Origin: JAFEDN01 sp963795715
GTDB lineage: Bacteria; Pseudomonadota; Gammaproteobacteria; Coxiellales; Coxiellaceae
Direction: 5' to 3'
NCBI GenBank assembly: GCA_963795715.1
Contig: CAWCIY010000002.1
Location: forward strand, 1,612,001-1,676,000
DNA: 64,000 nt
Below the pieces are notes generated by a model. It searched no databases and had not been told where the DNA came from. It saw only the letters and a list, made by a program, of their open reading frames with translations. How positions within the stretch are numbered: position 1 is the stretch's first letter; every line of letters starts with the position of its first letter. Position numbers and translations under genes: made by a program. Below, in pieces: positions 44,797 to 54,895 of this stretch.

Positions 44797-45611
44797 AAGT
44801 GATTCGTTTTATTGTTTATCTTTATCATTCATTTTTTGAGCACGATTGCGCTAACCGGGCCGCTTCTCTGGCCTATACCACACTGTTATCCATAGTACCG
44901 ATTGTGATGCTGAGTTTCTGGATACTGTCTTTATTCCCGGCTTTTGCCGGCACCGGCCAAGTGGTTCAAACATTTATCATTAATAATTTTGTGGCGCACT
45001 CAGCGCAGGTTATTTCTGATCAGTTCACTCACTTCATGGAACACGTGAAAGTTTTATCCTGGAGTAGTTTGATCGCGCTGGCGGTGGTTTCGGTTTTAAT
45101 GATTTACGATATGGTCAGCGCCTTCAATACTATTTGGCAGGTGCAGCTTCGCCGGCATTTTGTATTGTCTTTCAGCTTTTATTCACTATTACTTTTATTT
45201 ACCCCTATTTTTTTCGGGATATTTATGGTGGTTAGTTCCTATCTGGCAACCATGCCTTTTATTTCCAATATCGCATTTTTGGAAAAACCTATAGTCTACA
45301 TACTGCCGTATATAGTGGCCTTTTTAATTTTTACTTTTTTTAATTGGGTTTTGCCTAGCTGCAAAGTCCCTTTTCGAAATGCAGTTTGGGCAGGATTAAT
45401 TACCACCATTTTATTTGAAATCACCAAATTTTTATTCAGTACATATATGAGCTATTTTCCAACCTATAAGCTGATTTATGGTGCGCTGGCAACCATCCCG
45501 ATTTTTTTATTATGGATCTATTTATCTTGGGTGATTATCCTGATTGGCGCAGTTTTATGCGCGATTATGACTCGAGGTTTACCCCAAACCAAACGAGAAA
45601 ACAACGGTTAG
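44793..45611 (+). CDS. YihY/UPF0761 family membrane protein
   Basis: A 272-residue inner-membrane protein with about six helices and the family start HDCANRAASLAYTTLLSIVPI and end PTYKLIYGALATIPIFLLWIYLSW. Often called BrkB/RNase BN-like; it has no nuclease features and is thought to be a transporter or membrane stability factor. Its stop overlaps the tolR stop by 4 nt (convergent). Confidence 0.9.
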   Translation: MKVIRFIVYLYHSFFEHDCANRAASLAYTTLLSIVPIVMLSFWILSLFPAFAGTGQVVQTFIINNFVAHSAQVISDQFTHFMEHVKVLSWSSLIALAVVSVLMIYDMVSAFNTIWQVQLRRHFVLSFSFYSLLLLFTPIFFGIFMVVSSYLATMPFISNIAFLEKPIVYILPYIVAFLIFTFFNWVLPSCKVPFRNAVWAGLITTILFEITKFLFSTYMSYFPTYKLIYGALATIPIFLLWIYLSWVIILIGAVLCAIMTRGLPQTKRENNG

Positions 45612-46051
45612 TACTTTTCCGTTTCCGTCAGCAAGCCGACATTTTCCGCACCGGCTTTTTGCAGCATGACCATGACTTGCACGACTTTACCATAATCGAC
45701 GGCGCGGTCGCCTTTGACGTAAACATCGCGGAGTTGATGTTTCTGTTTGGCCTTGTTGATTTGATCAGCCACTTGTATCGCAATTGTTTGCTCAGAAATG
45801 GGTAATTTAGGTTGGTCGGAGGTGTTTAAGTATAGTTGGCCATTGCGGTCTACACTGACAATGATGGGGGGTGCAGGTTTAAGAGGCAAGGCTTTGGCGT
45901 CGGCCTTAGGCAAAGCCACATTCACCCCTTGCGTCAGCAAAGGCGCTGCAATCATAAAAATAACCAGCAGCACTAACATCACATCAATGTAGGGAACTAC
46001 ATTAATTTCTGAGATGGCGCGTCGCCTTCTATTCTGAGACAACAGTGGCAT
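45608..46051 (-). CDS. tolR: Biopolymer transport protein TolR/ExbD
   Basis: A 147-residue protein with one N-terminal membrane helix (PYIDVMLVLLVIFMIAAPLL, with the conserved Asp) and a periplasmic domain ending KVVQVMVMLQKAGAENVGLL. Proton-motive-force transducer in Tol-Pal. It overlaps tolQ by 23 nt. It is not followed by tolA, tolB or pal as usual but by a convergent yihY with overlapping stops. Confidence 0.93.
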   Translation of the reverse strand: MPLLSQNRRRRAISEINVVPYIDVMLVLLVIFMIAAPLLTQGVNVALPKADAKALPLKPAPPIIVSVDRNGQLYLNTSDQPKLPISEQTIAIQVADQINKAKQKHQLRDVYVKGDRAVDYGKVVQVMVMLQKAGAENVGLLTETEKY

Positions 46052-46730
46052 GGTAATCTTTACTAATTAGGCTACGTTGTAAAATTCCTAGAAACTCTTC
46101 TTGAAAAGTTTCCGCTTGCTGGATGCTGCGGTCTAAATTGTGACTAAAACGATTGTAGGCAACCACTGCCGGGATCGCCGCGAACAAACCCACCGCAGTG
46201 GCAATTAAAGCTTCGGAGATACCCGGCGCAACCATCGCGATGCTGGCTTGCTGCACCGAACCTAACGCTCGAAACGAGGTCATAATACCCCAAACAGTGC
46301 CGAATAAACCGACATAAGGGCTAATAGAACCGACCGTCGCCAAAAAAGGGAGATGTTGTTCCAAGCGCGCTACTTCGCGTGAATGGACAATTCGCATCAT
46401 TCTTTTGACAGCTTCCAGCACCGTTTCCATATGAGGATGCTTAGGGTTATCGACCAATTTCCGGAATTCTTTAAATCCAGCACAAAAGATGCCGCTGAAC
46501 CCCGTAGCAGGCGCCTGCGAAAGTTGTTGATATATCTTATTGAGATCTGAGCCGGACCAAAAAGTATGTTCGAACCGGCTGACTCCAGCGAAGTATCTTT
46601 TAAATAAAAATGCCCGTTGAATAATAATGGCCCAGGAAGCCACAGAGGCACAAAACAAAATACACAACACGGCTTTAACCAGCGGGCCCGCATTGATGAT
46701 AAAACTCCAAAGGGAGGGTTCGGAATGCAT
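46029..46730 (-). CDS. tolQ: Tol-Pal complex subunit TolQ
   Basis: A 233-residue MotA/TolQ/ExbB-family protein with three membrane helices. Motifs: LATVGSISPYVGLFGTVWGIMTSF, APGISEALIATAVGLFAAIPAVVAYN. Forms the ion-driven motor with TolR for outer-membrane constriction at division. No ybgC is seen upstream. Confidence 0.95.
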   Translation of the reverse strand: MHSEPSLWSFIINAGPLVKAVLCILFCASVASWAIIIQRAFLFKRYFAGVSRFEHTFWSGSDLNKIYQQLSQAPATGFSGIFCAGFKEFRKLVDNPKHPHMETVLEAVKRMMRIVHSREVARLEQHLPFLATVGSISPYVGLFGTVWGIMTSFRALGSVQQASIAMVAPGISEALIATAVGLFAAIPAVVAYNRFSHNLDRSIQQAETFQEEFLGILQRSLISKDYHATVVSE

Positions 46731-46860
46731 CTACTTTTGTCTCAGCTAATAAATCTATTTCTTTGCTATTTTATGGCTTTATGAGCTAGATGTCTAGTCT
46801 CACCAAGCTTAAAAAACTTACTCATAGTGATACGTCTTGGGCTATTGTTACCTCACAGGA

Positions 46861-47784
46861 TTAGTAGTGGGGGCAGTAGTCAGTAATCACGTCTATTAAT
46901 ACATGGGGCATAGAAATATCAAGATTTTTTAGAACAGGACTCGTAAAAATACAGAAATTACAACCAAGCTTAGGCTGTTTGAACTCAATGAAAATCTCCT
47001 TATTTTCAAGTAGACTATGATTGATTTCCAATGCTATTTCATCTTTTTTATGGATAAATCCAGGTGAAAACAGTAACAAATTAAGAAAAATGTCTCGAGA
47101 TTTTGAACTACTCATCTTGAAAAAAAACCAACCATTTATAGGGTGAACAAGTATCTTATGACTCAAGTCATCACTATTTTCATTTGTAGACTTACAGTCC
47201 AATGTTGTCGATAGCTGCTTATATAATTCTTGGGTATCTGATTTTTGTTCTAATTCATGTAAAAAATTAATTTTGTGAAAAAGGCTTTTAAATTTAAGGT
47301 TTAAAAACTGATTATCCCCGCTATTAATAGAAATTATGATTCCCGAAATAGAAATAGTCAGATAAAATATTTCTTTCAGTTTCTTTAAAGCATCTTGCGC
47401 AGTAATTTCTCTTTTTTCATAAGGTAGAGTTATGTTGCAATTGTTTTCAACCAGTAAACTGATAATTTCAACGAGATTTAAATAAATTTTTTTGAAAAAC
47501 TGTTTAACGCCAGCCATTCCGTAATATACATGGTTTTCCTTGTCGTCCGAAAACCCGGCTGCTTTAAAACAAAAGTTATCGCCTATCCCATTTGCCTCTT
47601 TTAATGCAAAGATGGCCTTACTAACATCTCCCAGCATTAATAGATGAGAACTTTGTAGGTAATGGGGTGCATCCAAAACTACATCAGATACCAAAAGCTC
47701 TGCTATCAATTTATAGCTTTTTTCTCTATCCTCAGTTTTTATTTCATCTTTTACTATTAAAGGATGGTTATCTGTTAACTTCAT
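46861..47784 (-). CDS. Hypothetical protein (orphan)
   Basis: A 307-residue protein not recognised. ATG at 47784 has an AAGGAAA site. It appears soluble with helices; one hydrophobic stretch (LTISISGIIISI, about 140-151) is short. C-terminal part has beta-like segments (NFCIFTSPVLKNL). No motif I can name. Single gene between tolQ and secA; lower GC than its neighbours. Could be a lineage-specific protein such as an effector, not supported further. Confidence 0.6.
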   Translation of the reverse strand: MKLTDNHPLIVKDEIKTEDREKSYKLIAELLVSDVVLDAPHYLQSSHLLMLGDVSKAIFALKEANGIGDNFCFKAAGFSDDKENHVYYGMAGVKQFFKKIYLNLVEIISLLVENNCNITLPYEKREITAQDALKKLKEIFYLTISISGIIISINSGDNQFLNLKFKSLFHKINFLHELEQKSDTQELYKQLSTTLDCKSTNENSDDLSHKILVHPINGWFFFKMSSSKSRDIFLNLLLFSPGFIHKKDEIALEINHSLLENKEIFIEFKQPKLGCNFCIFTSPVLKNLDISMPHVLIDVITDYCPHY

Positions 47785-47872
47785 AATTCAATTTCCTTAA
47801 TTTACTTAAAATTTTTTTTGCAATAACTCAACAGTAAATGCGCCTAAAATCATTTTAACAGAAAAATCTATT

Positions 47873-50626
47873 TTACAATTGGCCATGACAATGTTTGTAT
47901 TTTTTGCCGGAACCGCACGGGCATGGATCATTACGGCCTACTTTCGGTTCCTGCCTTACGATTGTTTGAACTTTGGCTGTCGCCCCGAAGCCAGGTTCCG
48001 CAGCGGTGGTTTGCTCAGTGGCTTGGCCGGGTTCTGCTTGCAGGCTGGTATATTCTTCGTGTTGGAAACTTAAGTGTGTAGGCGGATGTGGTGAAATCGC
48101 AGCCGCTTCAGCTTCATTCCTCAACTCAATCTTACTCAAGGTCGATACAATTTCGTATTTGATGCTACTCAGCATATCTGTGAACATATTAAAGGATTCA
48201 CGTTTAAATTCCTGCGCCGGATTTTTTTGGGCATAGCCACGCAAATGGATGCCCAAACGCAAATGATCCATAGCCGCCAAATGATCCCGCCAATGTGAAT
48301 CCAAAGTTTGTAAAACAATCGACTTTTGCATGCGCTGGATATTATGGGAGTCCATACCCATAATTTTTTGATTGTACGACTGGATGATTTCTTTAATTAT
48401 TTTTTCACGCAGCGTTTCTTCATGCAATTGCTCGTCTTGAGTCAACCATTCAGCAATGGCTAATTTTAAATTAAAATCTTGGTGGATAATTTGTTCCAAA
48501 CCTGAAATGTTCCATTGTTCTTCTAAGCTTTGCGGCGGAATGTAAGTATCAATCATGCTGTTCACTGCGTCATTGCGCATGTTCTCTATGGCAGCGCCGA
48601 CATCTTCAGTTTTGAGTAACTCTAAACGCTGCTGATAAATAACTTTGCGCTGGTCATTGGCGACATCGTCGTATTCCAATAAGCTTTTACGCATATCAAA
48701 ATTATGTCCTTCCACACGCCGTTGGGCTTTTTCAATGGCTCTGGTAATCATAGGATGTTCTATTACATCCTGTTCTTGAACCCCTAAACGGCGCATGATA
48801 TTGGCCATACGTTCAGCGGCAAATATTCGTAACAAATTATCTTCCATGGATAAATAAAATTGTGAACTGCCTGGGTCCCCTTGCCGGCCTGAACGGCCGC
48901 GTAATTGATTATCAATGCGTCTGGATTCATGTCGCTCAGTGCCTAAAACATGTAAACCTCCGGCTTCAAGCACTAACTCATGTCGTTTTTTCCAATCTGC
49001 TTTGTGTTTAGCAATTTCTTCGGGGCCGGCGTCTTTAAATTCGGCCAATTCAGAACTTAAATTTCCACCCAACACAATATCTGTGCCTCGGCCTGCCATA
49101 TTGGTGGCGATGGTGACTGCGCCCGGACGTCCAGCTTCAGCGATGATTTTAGCTTCAAATTCATGATGCTTGGCGTTTAACACTTGATGCGGAATTTTTT
49201 CTTTTTGCAAAAGCCTAGATAATTTTTCCGAATTTTCGATCGAGGCGGTACCCACCAGCACCGGCTGCTGCTTTTGGCGTAGTCCCTGGATTTGCTCGAC
49301 AATGATTTTAAATTTTTGATGTTGCGTTAAAAATACTTGATCCCCTAAATCCTTGCGAACAGTTGGCTTGTTGGGTGGGATGACCACTACTTCCAAACCA
49401 TAAATTTTTTGGAATTCAAAAGCCTCTGTATCGGCCGTCCCCGTCATGCCGGATAACTTTTCATATAAGCGAAAATAATTTTGTAAGGTGATGGTGGCCA
49501 GCGTTTGGTTTTCTAATTGGATGGCTACATTTTCCTTGGCTTCCACTGCTTGATGTAAACCATCAGACCAGCGTCGGCCTTCCATGAGTCGTCCGGTATG
49601 TTCATCCACAATAATCACTTGATTATTTTTTACCACATAATGCACATCCCGTTGAAATAAAGTATGCGCTCGCAAGGTGGCATTGATATAATGCATCAGA
49701 CTGATGTGAGCTGGATCATATAAACTTTTGCCAGGCTCTAATAAGTTCATTTGAACTAATAAGGATTCAACTTTTTCATGACCTTTTTCTGTTAAATAAA
49801 CCTGCCGGCTTTTTTCATCTAGATAGAAGTCGCCGCGCTTTTCCTCCGGGATATCTTCTTCTTTTTGATCCTCAGTCATTTTCTGTTCTTTAAGATGTGG
49901 CATTAACTCTTTAATTTTAAGATACAGTTCTGAGGAAGCTTCGGCCTGCCCGGAAATAATTAAGGGTGTACGGGCCTCATCTATTAAAATAGAATCGACT
50001 TCATCGACGATAGCGTAATGTAGTGAACGTTGGACACGGTCTTCCAAAGCGTAGACCATGTTATCCCGCAAGTAATCAAAGCCAAATTCGTTATTCGTTC
50101 CATAGATAACATCAGCCGCATAAGCAGTTTTTTTACGTGCGTTATCCATGTTAGAGAGATTATAATCGACCGTCATTCCTAAATATTCGTAAAGAGGCCG
50201 CATCCAATCTGCGTCTCGTTTTGCTAGATAGTCATTGACGGTAACGACATGGACGCCTTGGCCGGTCAAAGCGTTTAAGTACACCGCTAAGGTGGCGCTG
50301 AGGGTTTTACCTTCACCTGTGCGCATTTCGGAGATTTTTCCAGAATTCAAAACCATGCCGCCAATGAGTTGGACATCAAAATGGCGCATACCCAGGGTGC
50401 GGCGACTGGCCTCTCTCACGGTGGCGAAAGCTTCCGGCAGTAAATCATTTAAACTGGCTCCTTGGGCCAGGCGTTCTTTAAATTCTGCAGTTTTGGCTTT
50501 GAGTTGCTCGTCCGTAAGCGCCTGTATTGCTGGCTCTAATTCATTGATTTTTTTTACATACCGCCAAAAAAGCCGCAACAGTCGTTCGTTACGGGTGCCA
50601 AAGATTTTCTTGAAAACATTAATCAT
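47873..50626 (-). CDS. secA: Preprotein translocase ATPase SecA
   Basis: A 917-residue motor from the ATG at 50626 (MINVFKKIFGTRNERLL); an in-frame ATG at 50641 adds five residues and cannot be excluded. Walker A MRTGEGKTL, DEVDSILIDEARTPLIISG, NMAGRGTDIVLGG, RGRSGRQGDPGSSQFYLS, C-terminal zinc motif CPCGSGKKYKHCHG. The linker before the zinc site is long and low-complexity. Drives export through SecYEG. Divergent from dciA with about 125 bp between. Confidence 0.98.
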   Translation of the reverse strand: MINVFKKIFGTRNERLLRLFWRYVKKINELEPAIQALTDEQLKAKTAEFKERLAQGASLNDLLPEAFATVREASRRTLGMRHFDVQLIGGMVLNSGKISEMRTGEGKTLSATLAVYLNALTGQGVHVVTVNDYLAKRDADWMRPLYEYLGMTVDYNLSNMDNARKKTAYAADVIYGTNNEFGFDYLRDNMVYALEDRVQRSLHYAIVDEVDSILIDEARTPLIISGQAEASSELYLKIKELMPHLKEQKMTEDQKEEDIPEEKRGDFYLDEKSRQVYLTEKGHEKVESLLVQMNLLEPGKSLYDPAHISLMHYINATLRAHTLFQRDVHYVVKNNQVIIVDEHTGRLMEGRRWSDGLHQAVEAKENVAIQLENQTLATITLQNYFRLYEKLSGMTGTADTEAFEFQKIYGLEVVVIPPNKPTVRKDLGDQVFLTQHQKFKIIVEQIQGLRQKQQPVLVGTASIENSEKLSRLLQKEKIPHQVLNAKHHEFEAKIIAEAGRPGAVTIATNMAGRGTDIVLGGNLSSELAEFKDAGPEEIAKHKADWKKRHELVLEAGGLHVLGTERHESRRIDNQLRGRSGRQGDPGSSQFYLSMEDNLLRIFAAERMANIMRRLGVQEQDVIEHPMITRAIEKAQRRVEGHNFDMRKSLLEYDDVANDQRKVIYQQRLELLKTEDVGAAIENMRNDAVNSMIDTYIPPQSLEEQWNISGLEQIIHQDFNLKLAIAEWLTQDEQLHEETLREKIIKEIIQSYNQKIMGMDSHNIQRMQKSIVLQTLDSHWRDHLAAMDHLRLGIHLRGYAQKNPAQEFKRESFNMFTDMLSSIKYEIVSTLSKIELRNEAEAAAISPHPPTHLSFQHEEYTSLQAEPGQATEQTTAAEPGFGATAKVQTIVRQEPKVGRNDPCPCGSGKKYKHCHGQL

Positions 50627-50751
50627 AACTAAAGCCGCCATTCCTTATCCAAAGTTAAATTTTGGCACAAATTCCTAGGTTTTGCATCAGTCAAAATGAT
50701 CTCTTTGTAACTCTACTTGACGCGAAAAGCGTTCTCTGGCATTTTTCAAAA

Positions 50752-51201
50752 ATGACTGAAGAAAAAGATCCTCAAAAACTGGAAAATTTATTAAAAGATT
50801 ATGGCGATAGTGGTCTGCGTAAAATTGTCCGCCAGACCCAACGATTATCGGCTCTTAACCGGATCTTAGTACCCTGCTTACCGGAAAATTTACGAACTCA
50901 TTGCCAGGTTGGGCAAATTAGCCCGACTGAGTGGACTATTTTAGTAGATAGCGCGGCTTGGTTAACTCATTTGCGTTACTACAAACAACAACTTCTACAA
51001 AATTTAAAAAAACAGCCTCAATGCAGTTATCTGCAAGAAATTCATTTTCGCATTCAACCAAGAGAGTTGATTAAAGAAGAAATCAAAGTGAAAAAAATAA
51101 GCAAAACGATGTCGGCAGATAATAAAGAATTGCTACAGAACATTGCTGAAACTGTAGAGAATTCATTGCTTAAAAAATCACTCCTGAAATTAGCAAAATG
51201 A
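50752..51201 (+). CDS. DciA-like (DUF721) helicase loader
   Basis: A 149-residue protein with the DUF721 signature: RLSALNRILVPCLPENLRTHCQVGQI, EWTILVDSAAWLTHLRYYKQQLL, LQEIHFRIQP; a Lys-rich tail follows. DUF721 (DciA) proteins load DnaB in bacteria without DnaC/DnaI. In gammaproteobacteria the gene commonly lies between lpxC and secA, as here. The ATG at 50752 fits the domain; a longer frame from 50662 would overlap the secA promoter. Confidence 0.75.
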   Translation: MTEEKDPQKLENLLKDYGDSGLRKIVRQTQRLSALNRILVPCLPENLRTHCQVGQISPTEWTILVDSAAWLTHLRYYKQQLLQNLKKQPQCSYLQEIHFRIQPRELIKEEIKVKKISKTMSADNKELLQNIAETVENSLLKKSLLKLAK

Positions 51202-51260
51202 CCTTAATCTCACTGTGTGACTGATTTCGGAAACTTGAATACGGTCGAGTTAAAGAGCTT

Positions 51261-52178
51261 TTAAACAGAGGCGTGTTCCATCACGGTAGCATAGCCCACA
51301 GGAATTTTTGCGCCCTCGGAAAAAGTAACAACTTCCCAGGCGTCTGGGGTGTTCATGAGTTTTTCTAATAACCGGCTATTCAAAGTGTGACCTGATTTGT
51401 AGCCCGAAAAAGCGCCTATCATAGGATGTCCTAGTAAATAAAGATCCCCTACGGCATCCAAAATTTTATGTTTAACAAATTCGTCATCGTATCTCAAGCC
51501 ATCTTTATTAACGACTTTGTATTCGTCCAACACAATGGTATTGTCTAAGCTGACACCCAAAGCCAAATTATTTTTACGAATATATTCATATTCAGAAAGA
51601 AAACCGAAAGTCCTAGCCCGAGCTATTTCCTTCGCGTAAGAGGCGGAAGCAAAATCTAAACAGGCATACTGATTGTTTTCGTTAAACGCTGGATGATCAA
51701 AATGAATACCAAAACTGACTTTGAAACCTTCATAGGGCGAAAGTTGTACTTTTTTATCGCCATCTTTGACCGAGATACGGCGTTTTACCCTTATAAATTT
51801 TTTAGGAGCGTTTTGTTCAGTCAAACCCGCTGATTGAATTAGGAATACAAACGGAGCTGCACTACCATCCATGATAGGAAGTTCTGCCGCTGTTAAATCA
51901 ACATAGACATTATCTACGCCTAGACCGGCGAAAGCAGACATGAGATGTTCTACCGTCGCCACTTTTACTCCCTCTTTAATCAAACAGGTACACATGCTGG
52001 TGTCACCCACATTGGAGGCGAGAGCCGGAATTTCAACCATAGGATCTAGATCTAAGCGACGGAAAATGATTCCGGTATTGATAGGAGCTGGACTTAAAGT
52101 GAGGTAGACCATCTGTCCAGTATGAACTCCAATACCAGCAGTTTTCACTTCGTTCGCTAAAGTGCGTTGTTTAATCAT
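51261..52178 (-). CDS. lpxC: UDP-3-O-acyl-N-acetylglucosamine deacetylase
   Basis: A 305-residue zinc deacetylase, committed step of lipid A synthesis. Zinc and catalytic motifs VEHLMSAFAGLGVDN (His), KHKILDAVGDLYLLG (HxxxD) and FSGYKSGHTLN (His). Follows the ftsZ gene, usual end of dcw. Confidence 0.98.
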   Translation of the reverse strand: MIKQRTLANEVKTAGIGVHTGQMVYLTLSPAPINTGIIFRRLDLDPMVEIPALASNVGDTSMCTCLIKEGVKVATVEHLMSAFAGLGVDNVYVDLTAAELPIMDGSAAPFVFLIQSAGLTEQNAPKKFIRVKRRISVKDGDKKVQLSPYEGFKVSFGIHFDHPAFNENNQYACLDFASASYAKEIARARTFGFLSEYEYIRKNNLALGVSLDNTIVLDEYKVVNKDGLRYDDEFVKHKILDAVGDLYLLGHPMIGAFSGYKSGHTLNSRLLEKLMNTPDAWEVVTFSEGAKIPVGYATVMEHASV

Positions 52179-52256
52179 AAACGTACAATCCGTTCAAATT
52201 TAAAGCCTTGCATTTTATCATAACTTCCATAATTTTAGCAGCAATTTCCAAAAAGG

Positions 52257-52317
52257 CAGCAATTCCCGCTGAACGGGAATTGCTTCCTGGTTTTGAACCC
52301 CCATCAGGTAAGGTTTG
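52257..52317. repeat. Modular hairpin repeat, module A plus end of C
   Basis: AGCAATTCCCGCT-GAA-CGGGAATTGCTTCCTGGTT then AACCCCCATCAGGTAAGGTTT, module B missing. Lies between ftsZ and lpxC in the direction of transcription. Confidence 0.7.
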
Positions 52318-52400
52318 CCTACGAAAATAATTCTGTTCATGCGCTTAATCTATATATGCTGCAAAAAGGGAATTTTCCAACCTTCGAGTAGGAATACCGG

Positions 52401-53561
52401 TTATTCTTCTTGCCGGCGTAAAAAAGCGGGAATATCTAGATATTCGGCCTCTTTATCTCGAAGATCTTCTGTTTCAGTGGCTTTTTTGAACGAATCTTGT
52501 TGCCGCAAGTAGGTCGGACGATCTAGCTGATGATAATCGACTGTGCCATCATTGCGAGTATTTTTGGTGATAGCAGACTGAGGTTTGACTTCTTCTTTAT
52601 CAAAATCTCTGCCTAAACCTGTGACTACGATAGTCACTCGCATTTCTTCGGTCATTTCTGGATCAATCACAGTTCCAACTACCACGGTGGCGTTTTCTGA
52701 AGTAAAGCCTTTGATGGCGTCCCCCACCGCTTCGAACTCACCAATCGACATATCCATGCCGGCGGTGATATTCACTAAGACACCCCTGGCGCCAGTAAAA
52801 TCGATATCTTCTAATAAAGGACTGGAGATGGCTGCCTCAGCCGCTTCACGGGCGCGATTCTCACCAGTGCCGATACCTGTTCCCATCATCGCCATTCCCA
52901 TTTCCGACATCACGGTGCGAACGTCGGCAAAGTCCACGTTAATGAGTCCTGGACGGGTAATGAGATCGGCAATACCTTGGACTGCACCACGCAATACATT
53001 ATTAGCCGCTTTGAAAGCATTCAATAAGGAAATATTTTTTCCCAGTACACTCAGCAATTTATTGTTTGGGATGGTAATTAAGGAATCCACATATTTGGAT
53101 AAAGATTTAATGCCTTCTTCGGCAATACGCATACGTTTACGGCCTTCAAAAGCAAAAGGTTTAGTGACTACGGCTACGGTTAAGATCCCTAATTCTTTAG
53201 CAATTTCAGCTATGATGGGAGCTCCACCGGTGCCAGTACCACCGCCCATGCCACACGTTAAAAACACCATATCCGTACCCTCAAGGGCTTCCCGGATTCG
53301 ATCACGATTTTCTTCGGCAGCTTGACGGCCCACTTCCGGATTAGCGCCTGCCCCTAAGCCTTTGGTGATTTCTTCCCCGAGCTGTATGACGGTGCGGGCG
53401 CTGGAGCGCTGCAAAGCTTGGGCATCGGTATTAGCACAGATGAATTCCACACCTTCGATGTTTTCTGCCATCATATGTTCAATAGCATTTCCACCGCCGC
53501 CCCCGATTCCGATTACTTTAATCAGGGCGTTGTGGGGAATATTATCACCTAATTCAAACAT
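52401..53561 (-). CDS. ftsZ: Cell division protein FtsZ
   Basis: A 386-residue tubulin homologue: GIGGGGGNAIEHM, GTP loop GMGGGTGTGGAPI, NVDFADVRTVMSEMG, and the C-terminal partner-binding peptide YLDIPAFLRRQEE. The linker is short and charged. Polymerises into the division ring. Confidence 0.98.
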   Translation of the reverse strand: MFELGDNIPHNALIKVIGIGGGGGNAIEHMMAENIEGVEFICANTDAQALQRSSARTVIQLGEEITKGLGAGANPEVGRQAAEENRDRIREALEGTDMVFLTCGMGGGTGTGGAPIIAEIAKELGILTVAVVTKPFAFEGRKRMRIAEEGIKSLSKYVDSLITIPNNKLLSVLGKNISLLNAFKAANNVLRGAVQGIADLITRPGLINVDFADVRTVMSEMGMAMMGTGIGTGENRAREAAEAAISSPLLEDIDFTGARGVLVNITAGMDMSIGEFEAVGDAIKGFTSENATVVVGTVIDPEMTEEMRVTIVVTGLGRDFDKEEVKPQSAITKNTRNDGTVDYHQLDRPTYLRQQDSFKKATETEDLRDKEAEYLDIPAFLRRQEE

Positions 53562-53601
53562 AATTGTAGTCCTCTTGATTCAAACGAAAAAACCTTGAAT
53601 T

Positions 53602-54837
53602 TTAAAATTGGCCATGAAACCATTTTTTCATGCGTCTCCATAAACTGGCCTGGCTGCGATCCAATTCGAATCCCGTTGCTAATCCTTCCTGTTGTTGCCA
53701 ACCGTACAATAATAAACCCACACCTGTTGCATAGGCAGGATTATCCCGTACGTCGACTAATCCGCGCACATTTTGAGGAACCCCAAGACGGGCCGGCATT
53801 TGAAATATTTTTTCGGCCATTTCTAAACAACCCTGTATTTTGGATGCACCACCCGTTAAAACAATGCCTGCCGCGATCAGATCTTCAAAACCACTGCGGC
53901 GCAATTCTGCCAAAACTAAGGCAAATAATTCTTCGTAACGGGCCTTGACTACATGAGCCAATTCACTTTTATAAATTTGCTTGGGCGGCCTTTTTGCTAC
54001 ACTGGGAACTTGTATCCCTTCCTGAGGATTCATAATCTCTGAAGCAATGGAAGCGTGTTTTACTTTAATTTGCTCCGCATATTGCATGGGAGTACGCAAA
54101 GCCACAGCAATATCATTCGTTACATGGTCACCGGCGATGGGAATAACTGCCGTATGGCGGATGGCGCCTTCGGTGAAAATAGCGATATCAGTAGTGCCGC
54201 CACCCATATCAATCATGCATACACCCAATTCTTTTTCATCTTCGGTTAAAACAGAATGACTGGAGGCAAGTTGTTCTAACACAATGTCGCTGACTTCTAA
54301 ACCACAGCGGCGCACGCATTTACTGATATTTTGGGCTGCACTGACCGCGCCGGTCACAATGTGCACCCTCGCTTCTAAACGTACCCCTGACATTCCTATG
54401 GGTTCACGAACTCCGTCTTGAGCATCAATGATAAATTCCTGCGGTACGATATGGAGAATTTTTTGGTCGGCAGGAATGGCCAAAGCTTTGGCAGCGTCAA
54501 TGACACGCTCAACATCGGATTGATTGACTTCACGATCGCGAATGGCGACTATGCCGTGCGAATTTAAACTGCGGATATGGTTGCCGGCAATGCCGGTGTA
54601 AGCCGCACTGATTTGACATCCGGCCATAAGCTCCGCTTCTTCTATGGCTCGCTGCATCGATTGGACAGTCGATTCAATATTGACGACTACACCTCGTTTC
54701 AAGCCATGAGAAGGATGACTACCAAATCCAACCACTTCCATTTCACCGTCTTCAGTTACACGCCCTACTAGCGCAGCGATCTTACTAGTGCCGACGTCTA
54801 ACGCGACAATTAGATTTTGATCTGGTTTTTTTGCCAT
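53602..54837 (-). CDS. ftsA: Cell division protein FtsA
   Basis: A 411-residue actin-like protein: ALDVGTSKIAALVG phosphate loop, MIDMGGGTTDIAIFTEG, GIVLTGGASKIQG, and C-terminal amphipathic membrane helix (SLWRRMKKWFHGQF). Tethers FtsZ to the membrane. The ATG at 54837 was chosen for the GGAG just upstream; an earlier ATG at 54855 is possible. Confidence 0.96.
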   Translation of the reverse strand: MAKKPDQNLIVALDVGTSKIAALVGRVTEDGEMEVVGFGSHPSHGLKRGVVVNIESTVQSMQRAIEEAELMAGCQISAAYTGIAGNHIRSLNSHGIVAIRDREVNQSDVERVIDAAKALAIPADQKILHIVPQEFIIDAQDGVREPIGMSGVRLEARVHIVTGAVSAAQNISKCVRRCGLEVSDIVLEQLASSHSVLTEDEKELGVCMIDMGGGTTDIAIFTEGAIRHTAVIPIAGDHVTNDIAVALRTPMQYAEQIKVKHASIASEIMNPQEGIQVPSVAKRPPKQIYKSELAHVVKARYEELFALVLAELRRSGFEDLIAAGIVLTGGASKIQGCLEMAEKIFQMPARLGVPQNVRGLVDVRDNPAYATGVGLLLYGWQQQEGLATGFELDRSQASLWRRMKKWFHGQF

Positions 54838-54895
54838 ACGCTCCGAATGCTCCATAAAAGTATCTTTGCATTATATGCGATTGACTAGGAGAGTG

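Noticed and set aside
50662..50751. Longer N-terminus for the DciA-like protein
   Set aside because: These residues lie in the divergent promoter region and do not match the DUF721 start.
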